Origin: Paulinella micropora
Taxonomy: Eukaryota > Cercozoa > Imbricatea > Euglyphida
DNA: 64,000 nt
Assembly (NCBI GenBank): GCA_009731375.1
Contig: BJOX01000003.1
Coordinates: forward strand, 1,422,230 to 1,486,229
Reading direction: 5' to 3'
Below are positions 30,801-40,067 of this stretch, piece by piece (the first letter of the stretch is position 1; every line of letters begins with the position of its first letter). A model generated the notes under the pieces. The model was not told where the DNA came from and searched no databases. It saw only the letters and a list, made by a program, of their open reading frames with translations. Made by a program: the position numbers and the translations under genes.

Positions 30801-33650
30801 GTATTACAACAAGAGGATGAGGAGAAGAAATTACGCCCAATCATGTTTATTAGTAGGAAGTTGTGTGCGGCGGAGAGAAACTATTGCACAAGGCAAAGAG
30901 AGGCGTTGGCGGTAGTATGGGCCCTCAAGAGGCTCAGAGAGTATTTGTGGGGAGGACCTCAATTTACTGTCAGAACTGATCATCATAACCTGTTATGGTT
31001 GATGAATCATGAACAGACGGGACGGCTGGCGCGGTGGCAAGCGTTCTTGTCTTGTTTCGATTTTACAATGGTCCATCTACCGGGAAAGCGAAATGTGGTC
31101 GCTGATAGCCTCTCTAGGCTAGAGTTTAACTCAGAAGTATCGGCGTTGGTGTCCACGGTGGAGATGGAAGACTTGTCCACTGACAAGGTGTATGAGGTCA
31201 GCCACATTGAGGCGATGGAGATGGCGAGTGGAGTCCGATATGACCGCACAGGTCTACGGTACAGTCCACAAGGCCCGGATCACGGGATATGTTGTGAGCT
31301 ACATACCCAGGAGGACGCTGAGTGGTCCTATGAGGTATATGAGAATGCGAAGGCGAACATAAGAGAGGAAGAGGAGACGCAGGAAGTTTATGCGGAGCCT
31401 CCTCAAGAGCGGAGAAGTGACCTAGACGATGACCCGGAAAGAATCGGGGTACGGCTAGAAGATGGTACTATCCATATAGCCTCGCCTACCGCATGGAGGC
31501 AACAACAGGCTCAAGATCCGGAGTTTAAAGAACTGATACAGTTATATCAGAACCCGGATGAGCTACGGATGACGAAAGCGATCAAAGATCAGATGAAGGA
31601 GATGGGATGGAGAGATGGTCTACTGTGGTACAAGGGCCTTCACGGTCGCTATGCGTCACAGCCGGACAAATGGACCCTTTGGGTACCGGAGAGTCTGAGA
31701 CGATTTATATTTGTCGCAGCCCACAATTGCCCACTTTTGGCGCATCCGGGTCGACAACGAACTCATATGTTCGTAGCGAGGCGATTCTGGTGGAAGAAGA
31801 TGAAGGAGGAGATAGATCAGGCGGTGGATGCATGCATCCCGTGCAAGATAAACAAAACACCACTGAAGGCAAATTTCGGCCTGATTGGCGAATTTCCTCT
31901 TCATGCGGGGATGTTTGAGTTTATACACATTGATCATGTGGGACCTTTCCCAGAATCGAAGGATGGTTACAAATACCTCCTTACGGCTATTGACAGAGCC
32001 ACCAACTATGTGTGGATCATCCCTGTCAAAGACGTTACCGGCAAGACGACGGCCGAGGCGCTGATCGATAGGATCATCTCACAGATCGGAGTACCAAGAA
32101 AGATATGTTCTGATCGAGGCTCGGACTTTAATAACGAGGTCATCGACAAACTATCTAAGTATTACGGGATGAAATGGCAATATGTTACTGCCTATAACCC
32201 GCGAGCAAATGGGAAAATCGAGCGGGTACACAGACCCCTCAAAGCCTCGCTAAAGATGTATTGCACGAAGAAGGAGAATCAAAGAGCATGGGTCGAGGCA
32301 GCACCATCATTTGCGTTTGCAATGAACTGTCTACCCTCTACGGCGTTAGGAGGCTCGAAGAGCTCAATCTCGCCATATCAGTTAGTATATGGGCGTGAGC
32401 CTGATATCCCGACTTCGCTCCTTCACCCAAAAGACACTTGGGCGGATGCGGATGAGTTGTTTGGGATGAGACTTAGAGTGAAGATGGAGGCGGAACAAAT
32501 AGTCAGGGCGCATAGAGAGGCGGAGCGCCGAAAGACTGATGCTGAAGGGGTGCGACAAGCGCACTTGGATCAGATCAAGTTCCAGGTCGGGGATATTGTA
32601 CTATTGTACCATCCTCAAGTCCCGAAGGGAGTCAGCTCTAAGCTGTTCACTCACTGGAAAGGACCTTATCAGATTATGGAACAGACGGGACCTCTGAATT
32701 ACAAGATCAGGGGTAGAGGGAAGGTGCAAATTGTGAATGTAAGAAGGCTGATTAAGTATGATCCCTTCTTACTGGAAGATGAATCCGTTGAGGAGGCGTT
32801 AAAACGGATGAAGGATGATTTCAAAGAGGTGCCGCCCATCCACAAGGAGGCTGGCATAGACCAAGACGATGCTTATCGGGCACCGATAGCTGAGAAGGAG
32901 GAGAGTGAGGTGGACAGCAAGGAGAAGACTGACCGCATAAGCGCGGTGGGGACTCAGTCCAAGTCTCCGCGAGAGCATAGCGGAAAGAAGGAGAAGATCA
33001 CAGAGGCGCAGCTAAGGAGAGCGCGGAATGATCTTATCAACGACCAACCGAGGAAGGCGATGAGGTCGATGAGATCAAAGGACGTCCACCAGGAGGAGGA
33101 GGGGACGGACACTGACCCAAACGCGGGCAACGTTGAGATTGTCCATGAGCGATGGAAGGAAGGCGATGCGATAGCAACCATCGCATGGGTGAAAAATGTT
33201 TTCTATCTGATGAGACCAGCGGAACAACATGTCGCTGATGACACTCTCTCAGACTTATACTTGATGCGGGTCGTGGCGGTCCCACGACAGATGCGTGTCA
33301 CACGGACACTCAAAATATCATCAGCCGCAAAGATAGTACAACCGATACTCCAGTTCTGGAGAAGTATGGACCCGGTTGAGGATCCAAAGGCAAGACATTA
33401 TCTGCCAGTATATAAAGACGCAAAAAGTCTCGAGACATGGGATGATACAATTACTCCCAGAGACAAGGATTACACTGCGTGGACCATTCAGACACTGCCA
33501 AGAGGAGTGCTTGATGTCCCTTTTGAATTATCGTTGGGCGGAATCCCTAATAAGATCTGGGACATTCTCGAACAGTCAAAGTTCGATCTGACTTTTGTTG
33601 GTGGTCCTCCACCAGGCAAAGAAATCCGCGCCAGACGACGAAGGCAGTGA
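27837..33650 (+). CDS. pol: Pol polyprotein (protease, RT, RNase H, integrase) of the gypsy element
   Basis: 1,937 residues counted from the codon after the gag UGA. The protease is about 170-300: DTMA at D190 and ILLSYDQLATMGAVID match the retropepsin active site and following strand, but the third residue of the usual DTG/DSG is Met. RT: PRIVPKPGGEWRLTVNY, VIDLKNGFWQI, VLPMGLKQAPG, YIDD at 826, LGYEIS. RNase H: VVDTDASKFAIGAVL near 978. Integrase: HHCC zinc finger (H1303, then C1336 and C1339) and a DD35E core at D1366, D1426 and E1462, followed by a GPY-type module near 1609 (KGPYQIM). About 300 further residues follow with no known domain. Domain order RT-RNase H-integrase is that of Ty3/gypsy. 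The frame is intact, so apart from the protease residue nothing looks dead. Confidence 0.92.
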   Translation: MEGEEERKEKTVKFNPKVTVLSNAVVQTGPTLPLCENKDVGTQRLQPQGSLIPVHTARLPMITDANRKARLAMEARRPMADVSPRPSKQPRTDSMSTVAAGGEQKDNVCTQVPQDNVAQIVNAPVPQNNKNVNEVKQEEKKEELKNLETRLQNLERKVLVLAANIHRPDALCYTELYCETLKTILKVGNDTMANINIVGRKFFNRYRDWVDGNMKKSTGTLKGVSSRTDITGIITLTFKLKSARVYRMDLYVVPGYHGSILLSYDQLATMGAVIDCAARRVIYGVKRGEENDIDPFNATDSYEAYELSLATDHKKMAIAHEALEVYVHPHVVRPDELSWTDNWESQVCTVTVPTCHWDKKSIDDLIEKRKEEIICVAQRSPSLARFAEGVGTDVHITNGYCFHAKVGEEKREAFVPRRTGRIPDTPPETIKSFITDFWGDEPTWPRSLSEVKKCLRTLFENNKPYTIILPYNEKAIWAQEIRDRLIDHPIPVPSRKQQLVVACRMGTREQSSAYKRKLRDLDKLKLIPQAFTCFDGFYTRKAPLQYARLIDMLVELGKDDEPDTVTYEKTGLDDVSEEDLGLEEDREPLKQHKQMSDEDFQEAARKILEEGVGTEKEKELLKAKLEANKEIFDPPHAGGVKPEDFTAVIYKIPGAEPSPAPRRANLSIHEAKIAEELARQLLNEDFIERSTSPIVSQPRIVPKPGGEWRLTVNYARVNKVLEEERNPLPTLEEGRRVLRNAKFYSVIDLKNGFWQIPLEEKSRWLTAFVVGMEIYQWKVLPMGLKQAPGLFQKAMQKMLSSQYDDLSDGGFMRRRGQKAGEYAFCYIDDIIVYSNTMEEHIDHLSDIFRRIGAFGLKCNLKKCQLAKTSVTYLGYEISHNRVSISKEKREEIMNRPIPKNRTELHSFLAMAQYYSQFIPDWGATRAKVEKMIDFGDFEKWDEEALQAFHALKDLIYKDPKDGGLVLTMPDFTKQFVVDTDASKFAIGAVLQQEDEEKKLRPIMFISRKLCAAERNYCTRQREALAVVWALKRLREYLWGGPQFTVRTDHHNLLWLMNHEQTGRLARWQAFLSCFDFTMVHLPGKRNVVADSLSRLEFNSEVSALVSTVEMEDLSTDKVYEVSHIEAMEMASGVRYDRTGLRYSPQGPDHGICCELHTQEDAEWSYEVYENAKANIREEEETQEVYAEPPQERRSDLDDDPERIGVRLEDGTIHIASPTAWRQQQAQDPEFKELIQLYQNPDELRMTKAIKDQMKEMGWRDGLLWYKGLHGRYASQPDKWTLWVPESLRRFIFVAAHNCPLLAHPGRQRTHMFVARRFWWKKMKEEIDQAVDACIPCKINKTPLKANFGLIGEFPLHAGMFEFIHIDHVGPFPESKDGYKYLLTAIDRATNYVWIIPVKDVTGKTTAEALIDRIISQIGVPRKICSDRGSDFNNEVIDKLSKYYGMKWQYVTAYNPRANGKIERVHRPLKASLKMYCTKKENQRAWVEAAPSFAFAMNCLPSTALGGSKSSISPYQLVYGREPDIPTSLLHPKDTWADADELFGMRLRVKMEAEQIVRAHREAERRKTDAEGVRQAHLDQIKFQVGDIVLLYHPQVPKGVSSKLFTHWKGPYQIMEQTGPLNYKIRGRGKVQIVNVRRLIKYDPFLLEDESVEEALKRMKDDFKEVPPIHKEAGIDQDDAYRAPIAEKEESEVDSKEKTDRISAVGTQSKSPREHSGKKEKITEAQLRRARNDLINDQPRKAMRSMRSKDVHQEEEGTDTDPNAGNVEIVHERWKEGDAIATIAWVKNVFYLMRPAEQHVADDTLSDLYLMRVVAVPRQMRVTRTLKISSAAKIVQPILQFWRSMDPVEDPKARHYLPVYKDAKSLETWDDTITPRDKDYTAWTIQTLPRGVLDVPFELSLGGIPNKIWDILEQSKFDLTFVGGPPPGKEIRARRRRQ

Positions 33651-34493
33651 CAAAGAAACTATTTTTCTTTATGCGTCTCAAATAAACTGATTGATTGCCC
33701 ACGGCGTATCATGATTTGATCATGCATCATCAGTTATCAATATGAATATTAAAAAGACTCAGTGATATAACTTGGCATTCGATCGCAACATACGAGTGCG
33801 AAAGGTCGATCGACGATGATACTACACCGTATACGGGGATCGCTAGTGTATTGAGCGATGGTGTTCCCGGGTATGACCCTTTCCAAGTCCTGGGATGATG
33901 TTCTCGAAAATGAAATGTTCTCTGAAACTTTCATTAAATTATTTTTTACGATAGATTATATACTGTCGTACCTGAGCACGGTCAATCTCTACTTGTGTCG
34001 GTATATCGCAGGGTCGGGTACATACACCTCGACTTCGGATATAGCTATTAGGACTGGCCCCCTAATACTATATCATAGGATATCCGCCTTATACAAGGGT
34101 ATGTCATTAAAAAAGACAATGTACTTACGATCTCCCTGTGAATAATAATAATAATAATGATAATGATAAGAAGAAGAAGGAGATCAAAGGGGGAATCGTA
34201 CTACAGCACCACGTTGCTTGTATTTTTTTATTAATTGTACGTTTGTTCTTGACATACTGCCGAAAAAAAAAAGAAAAAAAAAAAAAATTGAGGGGAAGGA
34301 GTTCAAAATTTACAAGAAAGGCTAGAGAATCCGCTTTGACGTGCCGTATGAGGATATATTTATCGTCTTTTAGCGTCTATCCGTGGGTCGATGCGCTGTG
34401 TGGCATGACTCCATAGCGCATACTATTTGCAGAAAGAAATCAGAAGGTGTATGACGAAAATGCTATTTCCGTCATAAAATCGGGAGGGGGTAC
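33651..34493 (+). other. Gypsy 3' internal region and polypurine tract
   Basis: About 840 bp between the pol stop and the 3' LTR, with an AAT repeat at 34141-34157 and a poly-A at 34263-34288. It ends in CGGGAGGGGGTAC, a polypurine tract candidate directly before the LTR. The part from 34215 onward is duplicated at 46364. Confidence 0.75.
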
Positions 34494-34947
34494 TGTAGGC
34501 ATCACCCCCCGGATAGCCGGTAAAAAAATACTTTTTCCTGGTGACAGGTGCACCAGCTTGTTTTTCAGTATTATTTGTCCGGATTGGACCTGATGCCATT
34601 TTATTCCTGGTCTGTTGCCGTTTTCCTTTTTGGCTTCACTGAGCTAATACAACGAGACATCATTCTCATTCTTGAGGACTGTTTGGTTGTATTACCGACT
34701 TTTTACGAGCTATCGTTGGGGGCATTACATGATGTCACAAGAAAACCGTAGGCTCGGATCCAGAGGAGGTGATTGACTTCTAACGAGAGTCAGCTGCCAA
34801 GAAAAAGCAAAAGGTTGCGGCACATGACTCGATGATGATCATGTCAAGAAGAACCACAATTTGGATCACGGTGGCCACCGTGACGTCAAGTGGATGTGTT
34901 GACCAAACAAATGCGGGAAGTCCTTTTGTCGGTTAAGACTCTGATCA
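34215..34947 (+). repeat. ~730-bp direct repeat, left copy (abuts the non-LTR element 3' end)
   Basis: 733 bp comprising the last 280 bp of gypsy internal DNA, the 3' LTR and 218 bp of right flank. It matches 46364-47090 with only two evident substitutions plus poly-T and poly-A length changes. The copies bracket the non-LTR element exactly. Confidence 0.93.
34494..34729 (+). repeat. 3' LTR of the gypsy element
   Basis: 236 bp, TGTAGGC...ATTACA, with TGTA/TACA as short terminal inverted repeats. It is followed by TGAT. An apparently identical copy lies at 46637-46872 within the duplicated block. Confidence 0.95.
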
Positions 34948-35178
34948 TTTTTATTGATTTTGCTAAAATTATTGTACAATGAGAAAGACAGTATTCCCAC
35001 CCAAACCCGTAGCGGTTGCGGGGCGTCTGCACTACGACCACCAACATCAGGGACACCGACTAAGCGGGTTTGATGGCTGGGGGAGCATTTGGCCTTGAGC
35101 GAATGGCAGCCCGCTAGGATCTGTGCGCAAACGGTCCGGAGACACAGATGCACGTCGTAGAAAGGGTAGAGATAGAGA

Positions 35179-35232
<54 letters not shown>

Positions 35233-36290
35233 ACGAAAGAGATAGAGAGAAAGAGAGCGAGAGAGAAAGAACGAGAGAGAAAGGACGACAGAGAGAAGGG
35301 ACAGCCGATAGCCTACAGGAACCTCCCGACCAACACACAAACCTAGTAACCGGCTGGCACAGGCCAATTCAGACCGGGAAGAATCTTCCCGGAAGCGAAG
35401 CAGCCAACACGTCCCGGCGCATCTGGGCCCATTCGTCCAGGTCGAAGCGGGACTCCCATCCAGCGCCAATCCATGGGCGACCAGTCGTAGACACACCGAT
35501 CCTGACTCGAGCAGGCCCACAGGGCACCAGCTGAATCGCAGGAACGCGAGAGAGAGAGAGAGCGCAACAAGGAAGAGAGAAAGAGAGGGGGGCCGGTCGT
35601 AGAGGAGAAAGAGAGGGAACAGAGTGAAAGTGATCCCACAAGGGAGCGCGGTCCAAGGCAAGAGGCCGCGCTTAAGCCTGGTCCGTCCGTCCCACCCAGG
35701 AAACATCCCCCCCACAGACCAGGAAACCAGCAGAGACGCTGGAAATTTGAAAAAACCGAATCCCGACAAGAGAGAGAAGACAGAAGAAGAAGCACAGTCA
35801 ACCCTAGACGAGTCCTCCATCCCCATGACTATGCAGCTCCCTGAGAAGGGGGGGACACAGACAGGACGGATTACCCTCCCAGAGACTCAAAGCGGGCGGA
35901 GGCTAGGTCGGGAGAAAAAAGAGGCGGAAGGCTGGGGGGGGGGGGGGAGAGGAATTCAAAACTCTAGCCAGGGCTAGGCCCCTTCGGTTCCGTGGCCCCG
36001 AGGAGAGGTGGGATTCGATGGGGAGTCAAGGGTGGGAGGAAAAGGAGACTCCATAGGCAAGCTAGTGTGCCAGTGGGTCGTCTGACTTGCTGGTGGGCTA
36101 AGCGAGCCACAGGAGACCCTCTCCTCCCACATCTACGGGATCGGTGCGATGGATTTTCGTCCCCCCTTGGACTCAGCTTCGGTGGGATACCTTGGGCCTC
36201 TGGTGGACTTCCTTCTCCGCCTCTCCGCTCGCCTCCCGCCTCTGGACAAAGCAACAAAGGGGACCAGGTAGGGCGAAGGAGCACGCCCAC
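34948..36290 (-). other. 3' untranslated region of the non-LTR element
   Basis: About 1.34 kb without a conserved frame. It contains a CT tract (GA on + at 35180-35226) and a poly-C (poly-G on + at about 35935-35947). Confidence 0.7.
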
Positions 36291-39200
36291 CTACTGAGGG
36301 GGGAGGAAAGGAGGGTTTGGAGGAGGTCCCGCAGGGAAATGGTGAAGGAAATTCCAAGTCTGGATGATATGCTCATGGCAAATCCTGGTTAGGCCTTGGT
36401 AGATCTGCTGCGCGATGCTCTTGGAGAAATGGAAGCACAGTTCGTCAAATGAGGCTTGGGAGATGTATCCTCTCGCCCCCATTGCGATCATAATAAGATT
36501 GGTAGACATTGGACGTCTCCTAATGGTCTGCCTGCTTATCGCTTCTTCCAGCGGGAGGTATCGGTGATCATAGATCGCCCGCGGGTTATATCCCCACGCC
36601 TGATGGGACTTCCAGGGGATAGCTGGCCAGGTGCTGGGCGGGTCTTCTCCCCGAAACGCATTTGGGTCCTTCGGTCGGTAAGGGGGGTTCACCCGACGTC
36701 CATCTCGGTCCCAGGTATCCCGCCGATCGTCTGGCGACTGTCTCGCGGGGAGACAGGAGTCATCTTCGCGGACCAGCCATTGATCCTCCCGGGTCGTGTA
36801 GTCTATCAGGGTAACGTGGTTTGATCTTCGAGAGGCGGTGACCAGCAGGTCTATCTTGTGCGAAAAACCCGGTCCCGCCATGTCCACCATCACCTGCGCG
36901 GCGGGGTGAATGAAAGCCGGCGAGAGAGGTGGGGCAAGAAGGGGGGCTCCCTCCGGGGCGGGGAGACCTGCGTCCGCACGAGGGGGGGCACTATCTTGCT
37001 TCGGTCGAGGGAAGGCTCCCTCCTCCCCGATGATGAAGACTTTGCAGTCCGGTGCTATGCCATCGTCGTTGTCTGACCGCTCCAAGCAGCTGCGGATCCA
37101 CTGTCTGCATTTGGAGTGCCGCTGATCCAGTAGAGACTTGAGGGCCTCCGAGTGGAAGGAGGACTTTGAGAGCAAGTAGTGGCTGATGCTCCCAGTGACC
37201 CTGCAGCCATACGGGCAGGAGGTCGAGGTGGCCCCCTTGGTAATCACAGTGCTGACCCTCGCCGGAGTGGGCCAGACATCTAGCTGGCATTTGAGTACTA
37301 TGGCTACCTCTCTCACTGAAAGGCCGCCGTTGGGTTGAAGGAAATGGTTGGTAATGGCTTGGAAGGGTCTGCGTATTTCCGAGCGGATCCCCCATGTTAG
37401 GCCGAAGCGGGGCGCCACTTTGAATTTATTAGCGTCTTCCGAGCATCTCTGGCGAAGCTTCCATAGGTTGTAGGAGGTCCAATTCTTCTTGACTTGGGCG
37501 ATGGCTTGGTCTACTGACCCTGGAGCGACAGTCTCCTTGGTGAGAAAGTTAGTGACGGAGAGAACGACTGGGACCTCTAGTGCGTTCCATTCGAAGCGGG
37601 CCGGGGGAACGTCATATGCCTCCCTGAATCGGGCAAGGCTGTGTTCTGCATCGGATCGCTGCTGTCGCCCGTCGGGCCATGACGAGTCACTTACATGCCC
37701 TGGAGGGATGCGCGGGTTAATGCCAATGCCCAGTGCTCTGCAGGCGCGGATCCAATGAAGTACCATAAGTCCGTCGCGGCGATCCTCCTTGAGCAGATGC
37801 AGGTGACCTTGCCATCCAAGGAAAGGCTGGTCTGGGGGGTCCGGAAGCTTGGGGCACTGCTTGTTGATGTCCTCTGGTATGGGGGCTTCGTCCCTGAGAG
37901 CGCCCCTGTTCACAGCGTTGACGTACCGCGGGTAGAAAGCTGGAATGATGCAGTCGGTGGGGACCTCCACCCCGTGGAAAACGGAGTGCATTCGCCATAT
38001 GTCCGGTGGATGAATCGGTGGATGCATCAGTGGCGGGCGCGGTCCGCCGTCCCCTGCCCATCTGAACGAGAAGCGCGTGCTTGGCGGCTGTGGGGGGCAA
38101 GAGCTCTTGGGAGCAGCTCGGCGACCACGGAGGGGGAGACGCTGGGGACAGAGATCCTTGTTCCTGGGGAAGTAATAATCCCACGCTAGGCGTAGATGCG
38201 CATCCACCGCGTATTGAACGTATGGATCGGTCGAAAGGAGGCATTTGATAAACACCGTGAAAGTTCGCAGGTAGTACCGGGTGGAGAACTGGTGAAGGCC
38301 GAATCCTCCCCCTCCTCCTATGGGGCCGTAAAGCACCGCGTTTGGAATCTCCTGGGGAGACAGCTGAAGAGTCTCCCGGATATGGTCCCGAAAAGCTGTG
38401 TCTAGGTCCCGAAGCAACTTCTGGGGGAAGGGGGTCCACCCGAAGGAAAAATCTAGGATGCTGGTGAGGAGACACGTGAGGGCTTTCCTTTTCCTTGCAA
38501 GCGAGAGGTCGAGGCTGTGTATCAACCGGGCAGTAGCCACGAACCTTGAAATCGCGTAGTCTCTTTGGATCTGCGGGTTATTGTTGCCGTCGGTGTGGAG
38601 CCCCAGGGACCGAAAGACTTCAATTGCCGAACGGTTTCTAATCACGGTGGGGGGGCACGTCGAGTCCCGGCCGGGTGCAGTGAGAGAAATCGGGACAGCG
38701 TAGACACCTTTGCCCTCTTCACTAACCAGGCAGATGACAGAGCATTTTTCCGCCGCACAGATCTGGCGTGCGGCCCTAAGTTGCGTATAAAGAAGTGAGA
38801 AGCCCTTTTGTGCCTCGGGAATGTAGAGCTCCGGTGGACCATCCCCTCCTAGGGCTGCCCAGTTATCGTCCGCAAATTTGTGATCTGCAGTCAACGGGGG
38901 CCTCAGGGGGTAGACGGAGGTGTTCTGGGAGCGGTCGCTGCTAGTGCCATCGTAGAACCGGTATCCTGCTGGCATAAATTGCTGGGCAGGGCACAAGCGG
39001 GTAAGGTATTCGTCGAGAACCCCGTATGTGCCCGGGCTGAGCGATCCACCTTGAGGGATCCCTCGGGAGCGGTGAATTTCGTCCGGCAAAACAGCAGACT
39101 TCCCTGTAGAGTCCGGGACCTTGAGCTTGAGCGGGGAGTCTTTGAACCGATGGCGGAGGAAAGCAAACAGCTCGGGGAACTCCCCCTCCTGAGCCACCAC

Positions 39201-40067
39201 ATGGGAGTACGCTTCGCAGATGTAAGTGAGCTCCGCGCGGTCAAACGCCTTGCGGATGTCAGTGGAGAAGATGATAAGCGTCTTTTTCTTACCTGTAATC
39301 TTGGGGGCTGCCCGTAAATCGGCCAACATCAACCGCAGCACCATGTTCCATTCATCGCACCCACTCACAGTTGTTGTGTTGGCTTTAGAAGTCTTCCGGA
39401 TGCACCCTGTGTGGAGCTTGAAGGACTCAACCCGAAAAGTGACGAGTTTTTCGTAGAGGTTGAGGATCGCGTTCGAAACCGTGATGCCCCGCCAGTCGGA
39501 TACATTTGCGCCTGTCCCAGTCCCCTTCCAAATCTGGCTGAGAATCCCCGGCTTCCAGTCCTTTGGTAATCTCTTCTCCTTCCAGCAATGGGAGAAGAAA
39601 GATCCTAATTGGATCTTCGCGTCTTGCGAGAGGAGCTTGAAGATGTCGGGGGGTATACCATCGTCTCCCGGAGCAGGACCCTTTTTGGCCTGAATTGCAT
39701 GCTCGATTTCACCCAACGAGAGCGGCCGACGAGCCAGATCGAGCGCCTGCTCTCGAGAGAGCGGGGGGGGGAGGCACTTGAAGATATTGACGAATTGCTT
39801 GACCCGGTCCCCAGGAATATGAGACTCTTGGAACGGCCCTACAAGGAGAAGCCGTCCGTTGGAGTCTCGGGGCGGGGCCGAGCGCAGCCTCTCCCACTCC
39901 CGAATCCTCTGTAGCCGGGTCACTCTTCTTAGGACCGCCCCCTTGGCGAGGCGGTCTGCACAATCATTTAGACGGAAGGTCCACTCAAAACTGCGTTCTT
40001 GGTGGGACTTGACCAGTGGAAAGAGATCGGAGCAGTCTGCACGTGAAAGCGAAAGATGGCATCCCAT
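36291..40067 (-). CDS. Non-LTR ORF3: RNase H C-terminal part, RT, zinc finger and RLE
   Basis: 1,258 residues. Residues 19-50 (VKSH then NDCADRLAKGA) are the last part of an RNase H whose first part is at the end of ORF2. RT motifs follow: GDDGIPPDIFK, DWRGITVSN, DIRKAFDRAEL, RGIPQGGSLSPG and FADDNW (near 399). A long thumb/connection region follows, then CPYGC...H-Y...F-H near 953, a C2H2-like finger typical of these elements, and a restriction-like endonuclease near 1070-1095 (KIDLLVT ... TLIDYT, with Asp residues 16 apart). In relatives this enzyme nicks the target and primes reverse transcription there. The ATG at 40067 lies inside the overlap with ORF2 and may not be a real start. Confidence 0.85.
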   Translation of the reverse strand: MGCHLSLSRADCSDLFPLVKSHQERSFEWTFRLNDCADRLAKGAVLRRVTRLQRIREWERLRSAPPRDSNGRLLLVGPFQESHIPGDRVKQFVNIFKCLPPPLSREQALDLARRPLSLGEIEHAIQAKKGPAPGDDGIPPDIFKLLSQDAKIQLGSFFSHCWKEKRLPKDWKPGILSQIWKGTGTGANVSDWRGITVSNAILNLYEKLVTFRVESFKLHTGCIRKTSKANTTTVSGCDEWNMVLRLMLADLRAAPKITGKKKTLIIFSTDIRKAFDRAELTYICEAYSHVVAQEGEFPELFAFLRHRFKDSPLKLKVPDSTGKSAVLPDEIHRSRGIPQGGSLSPGTYGVLDEYLTRLCPAQQFMPAGYRFYDGTSSDRSQNTSVYPLRPPLTADHKFADDNWAALGGDGPPELYIPEAQKGFSLLYTQLRAARQICAAEKCSVICLVSEEGKGVYAVPISLTAPGRDSTCPPTVIRNRSAIEVFRSLGLHTDGNNNPQIQRDYAISRFVATARLIHSLDLSLARKRKALTCLLTSILDFSFGWTPFPQKLLRDLDTAFRDHIRETLQLSPQEIPNAVLYGPIGGGGGFGLHQFSTRYYLRTFTVFIKCLLSTDPYVQYAVDAHLRLAWDYYFPRNKDLCPQRLPLRGRRAAPKSSCPPQPPSTRFSFRWAGDGGPRPPLMHPPIHPPDIWRMHSVFHGVEVPTDCIIPAFYPRYVNAVNRGALRDEAPIPEDINKQCPKLPDPPDQPFLGWQGHLHLLKEDRRDGLMVLHWIRACRALGIGINPRIPPGHVSDSSWPDGRQQRSDAEHSLARFREAYDVPPARFEWNALEVPVVLSVTNFLTKETVAPGSVDQAIAQVKKNWTSYNLWKLRQRCSEDANKFKVAPRFGLTWGIRSEIRRPFQAITNHFLQPNGGLSVREVAIVLKCQLDVWPTPARVSTVITKGATSTSCPYGCRVTGSISHYLLSKSSFHSEALKSLLDQRHSKCRQWIRSCLERSDNDDGIAPDCKVFIIGEEGAFPRPKQDSAPPRADAGLPAPEGAPLLAPPLSPAFIHPAAQVMVDMAGPGFSHKIDLLVTASRRSNHVTLIDYTTREDQWLVREDDSCLPARQSPDDRRDTWDRDGRRVNPPYRPKDPNAFRGEDPPSTWPAIPWKSHQAWGYNPRAIYDHRYLPLEEAISRQTIRRRPMSTNLIMIAMGARGYISQASFDELCFHFSKSIAQQIYQGLTRICHEHIIQTWNFLHHFPAGPPPNPPFLPPQ

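Larger units (their letters stand above)
24130..34733 (+). mobile_element. Ty3/gypsy-type LTR retrotransposon, full length
   Basis: The element proper spans 24134-34729, between a 4-bp direct repeat TGAT (24130-24133 and 34730-34733), the target site duplication. It contains two LTRs, a primer binding site immediately after the 5' LTR, gag, pol with protease, RT, RNase H and integrase in gypsy order, and a purine-rich tract before the 3' LTR. LTRs differ at a few percent of comparable sites, so the insertion is not brand new, yet the reading frames are open throughout apart from the gag stop. A partial extra copy of its right end lies at 46364-47090. Confidence 0.93.

Noticed and set aside
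34546-34751. Short identical protein-like frame at about 24187, 34548 and 46691
   Set aside because: It is the LTR sequence read in one frame. The three occurrences are explained by the two LTRs and the duplicated block, not by a gene family.
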